DNA of 64,000 bases from CAVTHW01 sp963734625 (GCA_963734625.1 CAVTHW010000003.1:1-64000), one strand, 5' to 3'; counted from the stretch's first letter, positions 1 to 10,640 are shown. The notes: a model not told the origin generated them from the sequence alone. Numbers and translations: made by a program.

Positions 1-44
1 GAGGCGCTTGGTATACATCAGATTGGCGCGATGCACCGCGGCCT

Positions 45-3000
45 CTACCAACGGCCGATGATTGGCGCGTCGCCCCCCTGGCCGAACAAGTACGCCTTGT
101 CCGTGCTCTCGCCGTCCCAGGCGCCGTTGCCGTTGTAGTCCAGGTACCAGAAACCGTTGGTGTAAGTCCCAACCTTGGTCTTGCCGTCTCCGTTCCAGTC
201 CCCGATCACGGGCAGCGTGCCGCTCCAGCCCAGGATGATCATCTTGTCCGTCGTGCCGCCGTCCCACGTCCCGTTGCCGTCCATGTCCAGGAACCAGAAA
301 CCGTCGATGTAGACTCCCACTTCTTCCTTCCCATCCCCGTTCCAGTCCCCATGCATAGGGGTGGTCCCCGTCCACCCCCAGACGATCATCTTGTCCGTCG
401 TGCCGCCGTCCCAGCTCCCGTTGCCGTCCACATCCAGGTACCACAAGCCGTCCTTCCACAGTCCGACCTTGGTCCTGCCGTCCCCGTTCCAGTCCCCAGT
501 CACCGGAGTCGAGCCCGCAAAGCCCCAGATGATCATCTTGTCGGTGGGTTCTCCCTCCCACGCGCCGTTGCCGTTCATGTCCATGAACCAGAAGCCGTTG
601 ATGTAGATCCCGATCTCGTCTTTGCCGTCGCCGTTCCAGTCCCCGACCTTGGGCTCCGCCCCGGCCATGCCGAAGGGGTACATCTTGTCGGCCACACCGC
701 CATCCCAAGCGCCGTCGCCGTTGTAGTCCAGGTACCAGAGGCCGTCTTTGAAGAAGCCCGCTTCGTCCTTGCCGTCACCGTTCCAGTCGCCATAAACCGG
801 TGTAGTCTCCGACCAGCCCCAATCGAAACTCGGGTCCGCGCCGGCGTCGAACACGCCGTTGCCATTGGCGTCCAGTATCCAAAGGCCGCTTCGGTAGACG
901 CCAGCCATAGTCTTCAACGACCCCAGCAGCACGCTCACCCCGTTGCTGCCGGTATTAGCTAAGGCCAGATCGGTTTTGCCGTCCCCGTTGAAGTCTCCGG
1001 CCGCTACCGAATGAGGGCTAGTGCCCGCACTGTAGTTCACTGCCGGCATGAAGGTCCCGTCCCCATTGCCCATCAGCACGCTCACGCTGTCGCTGTCGGA
1101 ATTAGCTAAGGCCAGATCGGCCTTGCCGTCCCCGTTGAAGTCCCCAACCGCCACCGAACTAGGATATTCGCCCGCTCCGTAGTTCACCGCCGCCTGGAAG
1201 GTCCCGTCGCCATTGCCCAACAGCACGCTCACGTTGTTCACAGTGTCGCTGTCGGAGTTGGCCACGGCCAAGTCGGCCTTGCCGTCCCCGTTGAAGTCCC
1301 CAACCGCCACCGAAAAAGAACCAGTGTCCGTCCCGTAGTTCACCGCCGGCAGGAAGGTCCCGTTGCCATTGCCCAGCAGCACGCTCACGTCGTCGCTGTT
1401 GTTGTTGGCCACAGCCAGGTCGGCCTTGCCGTCCCCGTTGAAGTCCGCGACCGCCACCGAATATGGATAGCTGCCCACCCCATAGTGCACCGCTGGCTGG
1501 AAGGTCCCGTTGCCGTTGCCCAAAAGCACACTCACGTTGTCGCTGTAGTAGTTGGCCACGGCCAGGTCGACCTTGCCGTCCCCGTTGAAGTCCCCTGCCG
1601 TCACCGACCGAGGACCGCTGCCCGCCCCGTAGTGCACCGCCGCCTGGAAGGTCCCGTCGCCGTTGCCCAATAGCACGCTAACGTTGGCGCTTTCAGCGTT
1701 GGCCACGGCCAGGTCGGCCTTGCCGTCCTCGTTGAAGTCCCCGACCGCCGACATCCGAGGCGCACTGCCCACCCCGTAGCTCAGCGCCGCCTGGAAGGTC
1801 CCGTTGCCGTTGCCCAATAGCACGCTCACGTTGTTGCTTTCAACGTTGGCCACGGCCAGGTCGGCCTTGCCGTCCCCGTTGAAGTCTCCGACCGCCGCCC
1901 CACGAGGACGACTGCCCGCCCCGTAGTTCACCGCCGCCAGAAAGCCGTTAGCCGGCTGTGCATTCACGGTCTGCGTTGCCCAATCCGAGGTGCTGGCCGC
2001 GTAGACGTCGTCGCCACCATAATACGCCCGCAAAGACCGGCTGCCGGCCGGCAACAGGCTGGCCTCTAACGTCGCTGTCCCGCTGGCTAAAGTGCCCACT
2101 CCGAGCACTGCAGTCCCGTCGTAGAACGTCACCAGGCCCGTCGCCGCCTCAGGCGAAACCGTGGCCGTCAGGGTCACTAACTGGCCCAGCGTAGAAGGAT
2201 TCGGCGCCGCCCCGAGCGCAGTAGTGGTCAAGACCGACGCCCACCTCCCCAACAGCACGCTCAGGTAGTGGCTGGAGTCGTTGGCCACGGCCAGGTCGGC
2301 CCTGCCGTCTCCGTTGAAGTCCCCGACCGTCACCGAGTTAGGACCAGTGCCTGCCCCGTAGCTCAACGCCGCCTGGAAGGTCCCGTCCCCGTTGCCCGGC
2401 AACACGATTACGTTGTTGCTATTGTGGCTGGCCACGGCCAGGTCGGCCTGGCCGTCTCCGTTGAAGTCCCCAACCGCCACCGACTCAGGACCAGTGCCGG
2501 CGGCGTAGTTCACCCTCGCCTGGAAAGTCCCGTCACCATTGCCCAGCAGCACGCTTACGTCGTTGCTGCCCTCGTTGGCCACGGCCAGGTCGGCCTTGCC
2601 GTCCCCGTTGAAGTCGCCTGCCGCCACCGAACGAGGGAATGTGCCCGCCGGGTAGTTCACCGTCGCCCGGAAGGCCCCATCCCCAATGCTGAGCAGCACG
2701 CTCACGTTACCACCGTAGTAGTTGGCCACGGCTAGGTCGGTCCTGCAGTCCCCGTTAAAGTCCCCCGCCGTCACCAACCGAGGAGTGTTGGTCGCGGAGT
2801 AGTTCACCCTCGCCTGGAAGGTTCCGTCGCCGTTGCCCAGCAGCACACTCACGCTGCCGCTGTCGCCGTTGGCGACGGCCAAATCGACGTGGCCGTCCCC
2901 GTTGAAGTCCCCCGCCGCCACCGAACAAGGACTTGTGCCCACCCCGTAGTTGACCGCCGCCTGGAAGGTCCCGTCACCGTTGCCCAGCAGCACGCTGACG

Positions 3001-6000
3001 TTGTTGCTGTCGAGGTTGGCTACGGCCAGGTCGGCTTTGCCGTCCCCATTGAAGTCCCCGACCGCCACCGCCTGAGTACTACTGCCCGCTCCGTAGTTCA
3101 CCGCGGCCTGGAAGGTCCCGTCCCCATTGCCCAGCAGCACGCTCACTTCGTCGCCCCAGTTGGCCACGGCCAGATCGGCTTTACCGTCCCCGTTGAAGTC
3201 CCCGACCGCTGCCGAGACCGGACTACCGCCTGCCGTATAGTCAACCTGCGCCCGGAAGGTCCCGTTCCCGTTGCCCAGCAGCACGCTCACGTTGTTGGTG
3301 TAACGATTGCCAACGGCCAGGTCGGCCTTGCCGTCCCCGTTGAAATCCCCAACCGCCACCGACGAAGGATTCCTGTCCACCCCGTAATACACGGCCGTCT
3401 GGAAGGTCCCGTCCCCACTGGCCAGCAGCACGCTCACGTTGCTGCCGTTGTAGTTGGAAACGGCCAGGTCGGCCTTGCCGTCCCCGTTGAAGTCCCCGAC
3501 CGCTACCTCAGTGGGAGTGTTTCCCGCTCCGTAGCTCACCGCCGCCTGGAAAGTCCCGTTGCCGTTGCCCAGCAGCACGCTCACGTTGTCGTCGTAGTTC
3601 ACCACGGCCAGGTCGGCTTTGCTGTCTCCGTTGAAGTCCCCGACCGCCACCGACTGAGGATATGTGCCCGCTGCGTAGTTCACCGCCACCAGAAAGGCCC
3701 CGTCGCCATTGCCCAGCAGCACGCTCACGTTCGCGCTGGCACGATTGGCAACGGCCAGGTCGGCTTTGCTGTCTCCGTTGAAATCCCCGACCGCCACTGA
3801 AGCAGGATTCGAGCCCGCACCGTAGCTTACCGCCGCTTGGAAGGTCCCGTTCCCAATGCCCAGCAACACGCTCACGTCGTTGCTCCCGTCGTTGGCCACG
3901 GCCAAATCGACCTTGCTGTCCCCGTTGAAGTCCCCCACCGCTACGGACTCAGGACCAGTGCCCGCGCCGTAGTGCACCGCCGCTTGGAAAGTCCCGTCGC
4001 CATTACCCAGCAGCACGCCCACGTCGTTGCCTTGAAAGTTGGCCACGACCAGGTCGGCCTTGCTGTCCCCATTGAAGTCTCCGACAGCCACGGACAGAGG
4101 GTATGTGCCCGCGTCGTAGTTCACCGCTGCCTGAAAGGTCCCGTCCACATTGGCTAGCAGCACGCTCACGTTGTTGTCGGCACTGTTGGCCACGGCCAGG
4201 TCGGACTTGCCGTCTCGGTTGAAGTCCCCCACAGCCACCGAGGAAGGACCGTCGCCCGTGGCATAGTTCACCTCGGTCAGGAAGCTGTTCGCCGGCTGCG
4301 CGTTCACCGTCTGCGGTATCGACTCCGATGTGCTGGCCAGGTAGGTGCCGTCGCCCGCGTAGTAGGCCCGCAAGGGCCGGGTTCCCGCCGGCAACAATCT
4401 GGTCTCTAGCGTCGCCGTTCCACTGGCCAGCGTGCCCACCCCCAACACCAGGCCGCCGTCGTAGAACGTCACCTTGCCCGTCACCTCCGAGGGCGAAACC
4501 GTGGCCGTCAGGGTCACTGGTTGGCCAAGAGTGGAAGGACTCGGTGAAGCCCCCAGTAGCGTGGAAGTAGGCGTCGCCCACCGCCCCAGCAGCACGCTCA
4601 CGTTATTGCTGGAGTAACTGGCCGCAGCCAGGTCGGCCCTACCATCTCCATTGAAGTCCCCGACCGCTACCGAACGAGGTCCCGCGACCGCGCCGTAGTA
4701 AACCGCCGCTAGGAAGGTGCCGTCCCCAACGCCCCGCAGCACGCTCACGCTGTTGCCGGAGTAGTTGGCCGTGGCCAGGTCGGCCTCGCCATCCCCGTCA
4801 TAGTCCCCCACCGCCACCGAAAAGGGACCCTTGCCAGACCCGTAGCCCACCGCCGCCAGGAAGGTCCCGTCGCCGTTGCCCAGCAGGACGCTCACGTTGT
4901 TGCTGTTGTAGTTGGCCACGGCCAGGTCGGCCTTGCCGTCCCCGTCAAAGTCCCCCACCGCCACCGAGTAGGGATTCGCGCCCACCCCGTAGTCCACCGC
5001 CGCTAGGAAGGTCCCGTCGCCATTACCCAGCAGCACGCTCACCTTGGCAATGGTGACATTGGCCGAGGCGAGGTCGGCCTTGCCGTCCCCGTTGAAGTCC
5101 CCGATCGCCACGGACTCAGGACCGTGCCGGCGGCGCAGTCCACCGCCGCCAGGAAAGTCCCGTCCGCGTTGCCCAACAGCACACTCACGCTGTTGCTGGT
5201 ATAGTTGGCCACAGCCAGGTCGGCCCTGCCGTCCCCATTGAAGTCCGCGACCGCCACCGACCAAGGGCCACTGCCTGCGGTGTAGTTCACCGCGGTCTGG
5301 AAAGTCCCGTCCCCGTTGCCCAGCAGCACGCTCGCGTCGTTGCTGGAGTAGTTGGCCACGGCCAGATCGGTCCTGCCATCCCCATTGAAGTCCCCAATCG
5401 CCACCGACCGAGGGTCACTGCCTGCGCTGTAGTCCACCGCCGCCTGGAAGGCCCCGTCCCCATTGCCCAGCAGCACGCTCACGTTGTCGCTGCCGTAGTT
5501 GGCCACGGCCAGATCGGCCTTGCCGTCCCCGTTGAAGTCCGCGGCCGCCACCGACCAAGGGCCGCTGCTCGCCCCGTAGTTCACCGCCGCCCAAAAGCTG
5601 TTCGCTGGCTGCGCGTTCACCGTCTGGGTTACCCACCCCGATGTGCTGGCATTATAGGAGGCATCGCCCCAATAATACGCCCGCAAGGACCGGTCGCCCG
5701 CCGGCAACAAGCGCGTCGCTAACGTCGCCGTTCCGCTGACTAGGGTACCCACGCCCAGCACCGTAGTGCCGTCGTAGAACGTCACCTGGCCCGTCGCGTC
5801 CGAGGGCGTAACCGTGGCCGTGAGGGTCACAAGCGCACCGAAGACCGAGGGGTTCGGCGACGGAACCAAGGTCGTGGTGCTGGCCGGGGGAGCCGCCGCC
5901 ACACCGGTCTCCTCAATCCAGCCCACTGCCCAGCCTGCCTGCAAATCCACTACCTGGCCGCCCGATTCGATCCGTGCCGCAGTCGCGCCCTTCTCCTGAA

Positions 6001-6832
6001 CCTCCAGTGCGCTTTCCACCGCCCGCACCACTCGATCGCGTCCCAGCCGACCCGGCCAACTTACTCTCGTGGCCGTCTCCGGCTCCGCTGCTGGTTCCAC
6101 TTGCCGCAAGCCGGCCTCCGGCGCGCCCCAGGTCCACTGCCGCCCTTCAGCGTCCCGGGCATAGGGCCGGTTGCCACGGATCCAGATAGCCTCAACCTTC
6201 TCCAAGCCCCGTACTTCTACCGGCGCCAGCAGAATCCTCTCCGGCACTCCTGGCGCTACTTCCGTCCAGTTGCCGCCCCAGGCCCACACCGTTCCGTCTC
6301 GCCGCAGCGCTAGCGTGTACTGCGCTCCCGCCGCCACCGCCACAACATCGCGAATCCCTTGCACCCGCACCGGCCGGTACCTAGCCCACAGGCTCCCGTC
6401 GCCCAATTGCGCCTGGTTGTTCTCACCCCAACTCCATAAGGTCCCATCGCGCCGCAAAGCGACACTGTGCGCCGCCCCAGCCGCGATGGCGACCACGGAG
6501 TCCAGTTCCGGGACTGCCACCCACTCCGTACGGACTGTGGTGTCACCCACACCGAGTTGACCCGTTCGGTTATCCCCCCACGCCCACACTTTGCCCGCCT
6601 CGGCAAGGACCAGGGCGTGCCCGCCTGCTTCCGGCAACGCGAGCCGCACGGCGCCAGCAATGCGGCCGATGTCGCGAACCGAATAGGACACCACAGGCAG
6701 GCTGCCTGGAGAGGCCTGGATCAGAGTCTCCTCGAGGATGCGAATGCGCGCGCCAGAGTCCTGCGCGTAGGCCGCGCTGAAGCACCCCACCAACAGGACA
6801 ATGGCCAGAGAGACTGCCGGAAAACGAGTCAC
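45..6832 (-). CDS. Giant secreted RCC1/Ig-like/FG-GAP (VCBS) repeat protein, one frameshift
   Basis: Probably an extracellular or surface repeat protein; no catalytic domain is visible. From 6832 the order is: signal peptide (residues 1-23, ending AAYA before Q); RCC1-type propeller repeats (about 80-235, with WAWGDN and LWSWGENN); three Ig-like domains (about 320-412, 757-850, 1537-1630; TLTATV and VTFYDG) separating arrays of more than twenty ~60-residue FG-GAP/VCBS repeats with GDFNGDGKADLAVAN calcium-type loops; and a C-terminal module of GDWNGDG repeats (about 1976-2262). The frame changes once near 5123. There the sequence reads ggaccgtgcc, where the sister repeat at 2487-2497 reads ggaccagtgcc, so one A is missing. 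Restoring it gives one 2,262-residue protein. The role (adhesion or sugar binding) is unknown. The next gene upstream ends with the same module. Confidence 0.85.
48..870 (-). repeat. C-terminal GDWNGDG module, copy 1 (direct repeat with 6932-7754)
   Basis: This stretch matches 6932-7754 at a constant offset of 6,884 bases with no indel and only scattered substitutions. It encodes six ~47-residue repeats pairing a GDWNGDGK loop with a DxNGNGxWDG loop, both resembling EF-hand or dockerin calcium loops. Near-identity at DNA level between two different proteins points to recent duplication or gene conversion. Confidence 0.85.
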
Positions 6833-6928
6833 AGGTGAACCTCCGCTCTCAAGCCACGCGTCTCAGAACCACCCAGTCGACCCCGAGATCTAGCCTGGCT
6901 ATGAGCTTACTCTTTTATCACAATGCAA

Positions 6929-9472
6929 CTACCAACGGCCAATGATTGGCGTGTCGTCGGCCTGGCCGAAGACGTAGGCCTTGTCCGTGCTCTCGCCGTC
7001 CCAGGCGCCGTTGCCGTTGTAGTCCAGGTACCAGAAACCGTTGGTGTAAGTCCCAACCTTGGTCTTGCCGTCTCCGTTCCAGTCCCCGATCACGGGCAGC
7101 GTGCCGCTCCAGCCCAGGATGATCATCTTGTCCGTCGTGCCGCCGTCCCACGTCCCGTTGCCGTCCATGTCCAGGAACCAGAAACCGTCCAGGTAGACTC
7201 CCACTTCTTCCTTGCCATCCCCGTTCCAGTCCCCATGTATAGGCGTGGTCCCCGTCCAGCCCCAGACGATCATCTTGTCCGTCGTGCCGCCGTCCCAGGT
7301 CCCGTTGCCGTCCACATCCAGGTACCACAAGCCGTCCTTCCATAGGCCGACCTTGGTCTTGCCGTCCCCGTTCCAGTCCCCAGTCACCGGAGTCGAGCCC
7401 GCAAAGCCCCAGATGATCATCTTGTCGGTGGGTTCTCCCTCCCACGCGCCGTTGCCGTTCATGTCCATGAACCAGAAACCGTTGATGTAGATCCCGATCT
7501 CGTCCTTGCCGTCGCCGTTCCAGTCCCCGACCTTGGGCTCAGCCCCGGCCATGCCGAAGGGGTACATCTTGTCGGCCACACCGTCATCCCAAGCGCCGTC
7601 GCCGTTGTAGTCCAGGTACCAGAGACCGTCCTTGAAGAAGCCCGCTTCGTCCTTGCCGTCCCCGTTCCAGTCGCCATGAACAGGCGTCGTCGCCGCCCAG
7701 CCCCAATCGAAACTCTGGTCCACGCCGGGATCGAAGACGCCGTTACCATTGCCGTCGAGCTTCCATTGACCGGCGCTGTAAGTGCCCACCCCAGAGGGCT
7801 TGGGAAAGGCGGCCTGGACCACCTGGATCGTCGTCTGCCCGATGCGGATGTGGCCAGTGCGCTCTTGGCCTGTCGTGTTCACTGCGACTCGCCATTGCAG
7901 CGTGCGAGTCCCATTTCCCGCGCTGCCTGACTCAATGACCAGCCACGGCGAGTCGCTCGTGGCGGTCCAAAGAGTACCGCTGGGAAGCTGAATCTCAATA
8001 CTGCCCGTTCCTCCTTGCGAGCCGGCCGCGCCCGAAGGCGGCGAAAAAGGGACACCAGTCAGGTCGGCGCCGGTTAGATTGTTCCAGGTCGTGGAGTCCA
8101 CGGGGAAGTTCAGCGCCTGAAACATCGGCCTTAGGTCGTCCTGGAGACCGTGGGAGATGGCGGCCACCATGAGCGTTGAACGGAACGCTTCCGCCGCGTC
8201 GGAGTTGCTCGACTGGCTGAAGAGCGTTTGCCATTGCGGGTTCCAGAGTTGCAGGAACTCCAACATCCGCTGCACTGGCCCGCGATAGCCCAGATCCCGC
8301 AATTCCGCCTCGCGCAGAAAGACGTAGCCCAGGGCCATGAACGTCCTGAATACCGCTTCATCGTCCTGCGTGCCGGCATCATTCCAGGAATCATAAGTCT
8401 TGCCCCCCGCCACATAAGCGTCGTACTGGCTTTTCAGGAAATTCATAGATCCCCAGAGGCTCACCGCAATGTCCAGGGCGGCGTCATTGCCCAGCCCAAG
8501 TTCCGGAGCACGGCGCACGACTTCATACCCGGCGGCGTGCTGGAAGATCTGCGCCATCGTCTCGCTGTAAATGGCGTTGGCGGGTCCGTCGGTTCTGCCG
8601 CCGTAGTAGAAGCTCGCGGGAGTGTTGAGAGTGAGATTGTGGCCCATCTCGTGGAAGAAGGAAGTCCACTGCAATCCAGGTGGTCCATTCTGAGTTCCCA
8701 CTACGAACACAACCGGGTCAAGGAACCACAGCGAGTACATCGTTCCGGAGGGCACGGTGGGCTCTTTGAGCACCACTTGGAGGAACGGCTGACCGGCGGG
8801 ATACACGTCTCCATTGACGTACTCGCGCTGGATCTTCGCGATTACGCTGAGTAGATATTCAAAACTTGGCTGCGTGATTCCCAAGAAATCGGAGCTGGTC
8901 ATCGCCTGGAGGCCGGATGGAATAGCGTAAAGCCGCGTACTGAGCGTTGGCAGGGTGGCCGGAACGGTGACCGGAGTGAGGGAGATATCCTGGTTTGCGA
9001 TCAGCGACAAGGGGATAAACCGGACCAGAAAAACAGCACCCGGCTCAGGGCCGCTGCCATAGTTAGGCCGTACTTCAGCCACATAGTTCCGTGTGCAGTC
9101 GCTGTACGTCTTGTACTGAGGAAAGAAGGCCGTCGTCGAGGAGCCATCGCCCCAGACGAAAGTGAAAGGGAGCCCCGGAGCGCGGGTGTCAACACCATTG
9201 ACGAACACTTGGCAAGCCGTTCCAGTGAGCACGGCACTCGCGCTCACCGTGACCGCCTGCCCCATGTAGATGGGTTTGAAAGTGAAGGTACTCAGATCGG
9301 ACGGTAACTGAGCCCCCAGAGGGGCCGATGCCAAGATGAAGACGGATGCCAGCAAGCAGTGACGCCGGCTCTCGCAATGCCCGATTTTGTCGCGACCACT
9401 GCCCCGAGCTACCATCGCCCTACCATCGCGTTGTCCCCGGCCTGCCCGAGGGGATAAAGGCGGAATTTCCAT
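6929..9472 (-). CDS. Secreted HEMGH zinc metallopeptidase with BACON-like domain and C-terminal GDWNGDG repeats
   Basis: Predicted secreted zinc peptidase. The ATG at 9472 is chosen because a strong ribosome site (AGGAGG, 5 nt spacing) precedes it; an upstream ATG at 9535 and a downstream one at 9415 are possible. The hydrophobic signal segment (LLASVFILASAPLGA) lies about residues 38-52, so the N-region would be long. HEMGH (8639-8653, about residue 274) is an HExxH zinc motif. The following N and a Glu in YSETMAQ about 30 residues on recall M60-like gluzincins, but family assignment is tentative. About 477-557 resembles a BACON/Ig-like domain (WLVIESG). The last ~285 residues are the same repeat module as in the neighbouring giant protein, suggesting a common location. 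Length 847 residues. Confidence 0.8.
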   Translation of the reverse strand: MEIPPLSPRAGRGQRDGRAMVARGSGRDKIGHCESRRHCLLASVFILASAPLGAQLPSDLSTFTFKPIYMGQAVTVSASAVLTGTACQVFVNGVDTRAPGLPFTFVWGDGSSTTAFFPQYKTYSDCTRNYVAEVRPNYGSGPEPGAVFLVRFIPLSLIANQDISLTPVTVPATLPTLSTRLYAIPSGLQAMTSSDFLGITQPSFEYLLSVIAKIQREYVNGDVYPAGQPFLQVVLKEPTVPSGTMYSLWFLDPVVFVVGTQNGPPGLQWTSFFHEMGHNLTLNTPASFYYGGRTDGPANAIYSETMAQIFQHAAGYEVVRRAPELGLGNDAALDIAVSLWGSMNFLKSQYDAYVAGGKTYDSWNDAGTQDDEAVFRTFMALGYVFLREAELRDLGYRGPVQRMLEFLQLWNPQWQTLFSQSSNSDAAEAFRSTLMVAAISHGLQDDLRPMFQALNFPVDSTTWNNLTGADLTGVPFSPPSGAAGSQGGTGSIEIQLPSGTLWTATSDSPWLVIESGSAGNGTRTLQWRVAVNTTGQERTGHIRIGQTTIQVVQAAFPKPSGVGTYSAGQWKLDGNGNGVFDPGVDQSFDWGWAATTPVHGDWNGDGKDEAGFFKDGLWYLDYNGDGAWDDGVADKMYPFGMAGAEPKVGDWNGDGKDEIGIYINGFWFMDMNGNGAWEGEPTDKMIIWGFAGSTPVTGDWNGDGKTKVGLWKDGLWYLDVDGNGTWDGGTTDKMIVWGWTGTTPIHGDWNGDGKEEVGVYLDGFWFLDMDGNGTWDGGTTDKMIILGWSGTLPVIGDWNGDGKTKVGTYTNGFWYLDYNGNGAWDGESTDKAYVFGQADDTPIIGRW
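6932..7754 (-). repeat. C-terminal GDWNGDG module, copy 2
   Basis: Second copy of the direct repeat described at 48-870, forming the C-terminus of the metallopeptidase. Similarity fades upstream of about 7754, where the two proteins diverge into unrelated domains. Confidence 0.85.
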
Positions 9473-9782
9473 TTTGACCTCCTCGTCACTATCGATCTTA
9501 CATTCAACCGCTTCCGTCGGAGCCGTTTTCTTCATACTTTGTATCCCGAGCGACTTTGGCGGCCCAGGTCGGGGGCAGCGCTGGCTCCTCCCGGCAGGAG
9601 GTCGCTGCTGATTGTGTGCTGGCGTTCAAGGAAACCTCAACCCCACTTACTTGACGTACGGGTCGTAAGCAAGCGCCCTCTTGGCGGGCCATTTCGAAGG
9701 ATGTGTCGCATCCCTAAGTCTTGGGCAATCTTGGGCAATGCGCGACGGGAGCCCCGGTAGATGTGGCACTCCTGGCAACCAG

Positions 9783-9803
9783 GAATCTGCAACTTGCAGA
9801 TTC
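9783..9803. repeat. Perfect 10-bp inverted repeat
   Basis: GAATCTGCAA and TTGCAGATTC are separated by a single base. A shorter hairpin (CCTGG-CAA-CCAGG, 9771-9783) abuts it on the left. Together with the tRNA-like end just downstream this could be a relic of an integration site or of a structured RNA. It has no T-tract of its own, so a simple terminator is unlikely. Confidence 0.6.
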
Positions 9804-9811
9804 TATCGACC

Positions 9812-9843
9812 CCTCAAGGGTACGAATCCCTCTCTCTCCGCCA
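9812..9843 (+). pseudogene. tRNA-Ser 3'-end-like remnant (T-arm, acceptor strand, CCA)
   Basis: The end reads like the 3' third of a bacterial tRNA-Ser: a T-arm (AGGG-TACGAAT-CCCT), an acceptor 3' strand TCTCTCC, discriminator G and CCA, followed by a run of T. The T-loop has A where TTCGAAT is expected, and the outer T-stem pair is mismatched. No GGAGAGA acceptor 5' strand or anticodon arm is found upstream. So this is not a working tRNA as read. It could be an att-type duplicate left by an integrative element, or a decayed gene. Confidence 0.45.
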
Positions 9844-9889
9844 TTTTTTTTGTCTTTATTTTCAATAGTTTAGTACATCATTAGAGGGA

Positions 9890-10039
9890 ATGAGCGCAAT
9901 TTGTGCCAGACTCCGGCCAGGCTGGAGCTGCGTGGATGATACGCTGCTCAGGACCGCTCTTGCGCTGTTGAAACAGGGCGGGTTCTTCGATGCAGTGGTC
10001 GCATCGTTAGAGTCAGGCCCCTTTGACCATGCTAAGTAG
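9890..10039 (+). CDS. Doubtful small ORF, 49 residues
   Basis: An open frame from ATG (with AGAGGG almost touching the start, closer than usual) to TAG after an AT-rich tract. The product (starts MSAICARLRPGW, ends PFDHAK) matches nothing I recognise and has neither a signal peptide nor a clear motif. It may be a remnant rather than a gene. Confidence 0.2.
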   Translation: MSAICARLRPGWSCVDDTLLRTALALLKQGGFFDAVVASLESGPFDHAK

Positions 10040-10054
10040 CAGGCTGCTTTGGAA

Positions 10055-10384
10055 TCATTTCTCAGCCAGTTGTCGGATCACGCTATCTCCCGCGCTCCAA
10101 ATCTCGCGTCCATCGGAATCGCGCAGCACTATACGCATCGGGCGGACAGGTACGACTTGGTTGTTCGGGAGCAGTAGTCGGGTCGTCACGGGTCCAGGAT
10201 CGATTGTGAAGGTGCCGACGGTACGGTCCAGTTGGTCAACAAGCGTGAAACTTTGCGCTCGGATATCCTTCGTGATCGGCGCCTTATCTTGCGCAAGGGC
10301 GGCTGGCGGTGCGACGTAACGGGTGAGCAGTCCGCCCAGAAGCCCAGCGACGAGGGCAAGAGCAACACTCAGGTTCTTGTTCAT
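10055..10384 (-). CDS. Small exported protein of unknown function
   Basis: 109 residues. A signal peptide or anchor is clear: MNKNLSVALALVAGLLGG followed by a cleavable region ending ALAQ. The mature part (about 30-109) is a compact segment of alternating hydrophobic residues (FTLVDQLDRTVGTF, IVLRDSDGREIW), which looks like beta strands. I do not recognise a named family. The ATG at 10384 is preferred over one 45 bases upstream because it directly precedes the signal sequence and has GGAG 10 nt upstream. The small membrane-protein gene 49 bases upstream runs the same way, so the two may be co-transcribed. Confidence 0.6.
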   Translation of the reverse strand: MNKNLSVALALVAGLLGGLLTRYVAPPAALAQDKAPITKDIRAQSFTLVDQLDRTVGTFTIDPGPVTTRLLLPNNQVVPVRPMRIVLRDSDGREIWSAGDSVIRQLAEK

Positions 10385-10433
10385 TGAGACGGTTCTCCAT
10401 TTCTCATCATGCGGCGTACCCGCGGGCACAATG

Positions 10434-10640
10434 TCACGGACCTGACTTGGGCTTGGTACTCAACCGAAAGCCCTCGAAGGCAAGATAGCCCATAACGATC
10501 ACCGCCAGCACGCTCGGCCACATGGGAATCGCCACGCCTGCCACGGACAACGTGGCTCCAAGGAAGACGCGCAACAGGTGGCCAACGGTGATCAGCAGGA
10601 AGACTATTGCGACAACCAGCGAAAACACTCTCTGGCTCAT
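10434..10640 (-). CDS. Small two-helix membrane protein
   Basis: 68 residues, starting at the ATG at 10640, which has GGAGG about 5 nt upstream. Two hydrophobic segments are visible (about residues 6-26, VFSLVVAIVFLLITVG, and 34-56, LSVAGVAIPMWPSVLAVIVMG), with a basic C-terminal tail (STKPKSGP). Function is unknown. It precedes the exported small protein on the same strand. Confidence 0.65.
   Translation of the reverse strand: MSQRVFSLVVAIVFLLITVGHLLRVFLGATLSVAGVAIPMWPSVLAVIVMGYLAFEGFRLSTKPKSGP

Larger units (their letters stand above)
9473..10054. other. Gene-poor stretch between metallopeptidase and small exported protein
   Basis: The first part (9473-9535) could be coding if the upstream ATG of the metallopeptidase is used. 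The rest holds a tandem decamer (tcttgggcaa twice from 9719), two adjacent hairpins (9771-9783 and 9783-9803), a tRNA-Ser-like 3' end (9812-9843), a T-rich tract (9844-9870) and one doubtful 49-codon frame (9890-10039). No recognisable protein is encoded. Confidence 0.6.

Noticed and set aside
900..5600. Regular repeats that at first sight could be a CRISPR-like array
   Set aside because: The period is about 175-180 bases, there are no short spacers, and the repeats translate into FG-GAP/VCBS units in one continuous frame.
9740..9843. A complete tRNA-Ser gene
   Set aside because: No acceptor 5' strand, D-arm or anticodon arm fits upstream; only the 3' part is tRNA-like.
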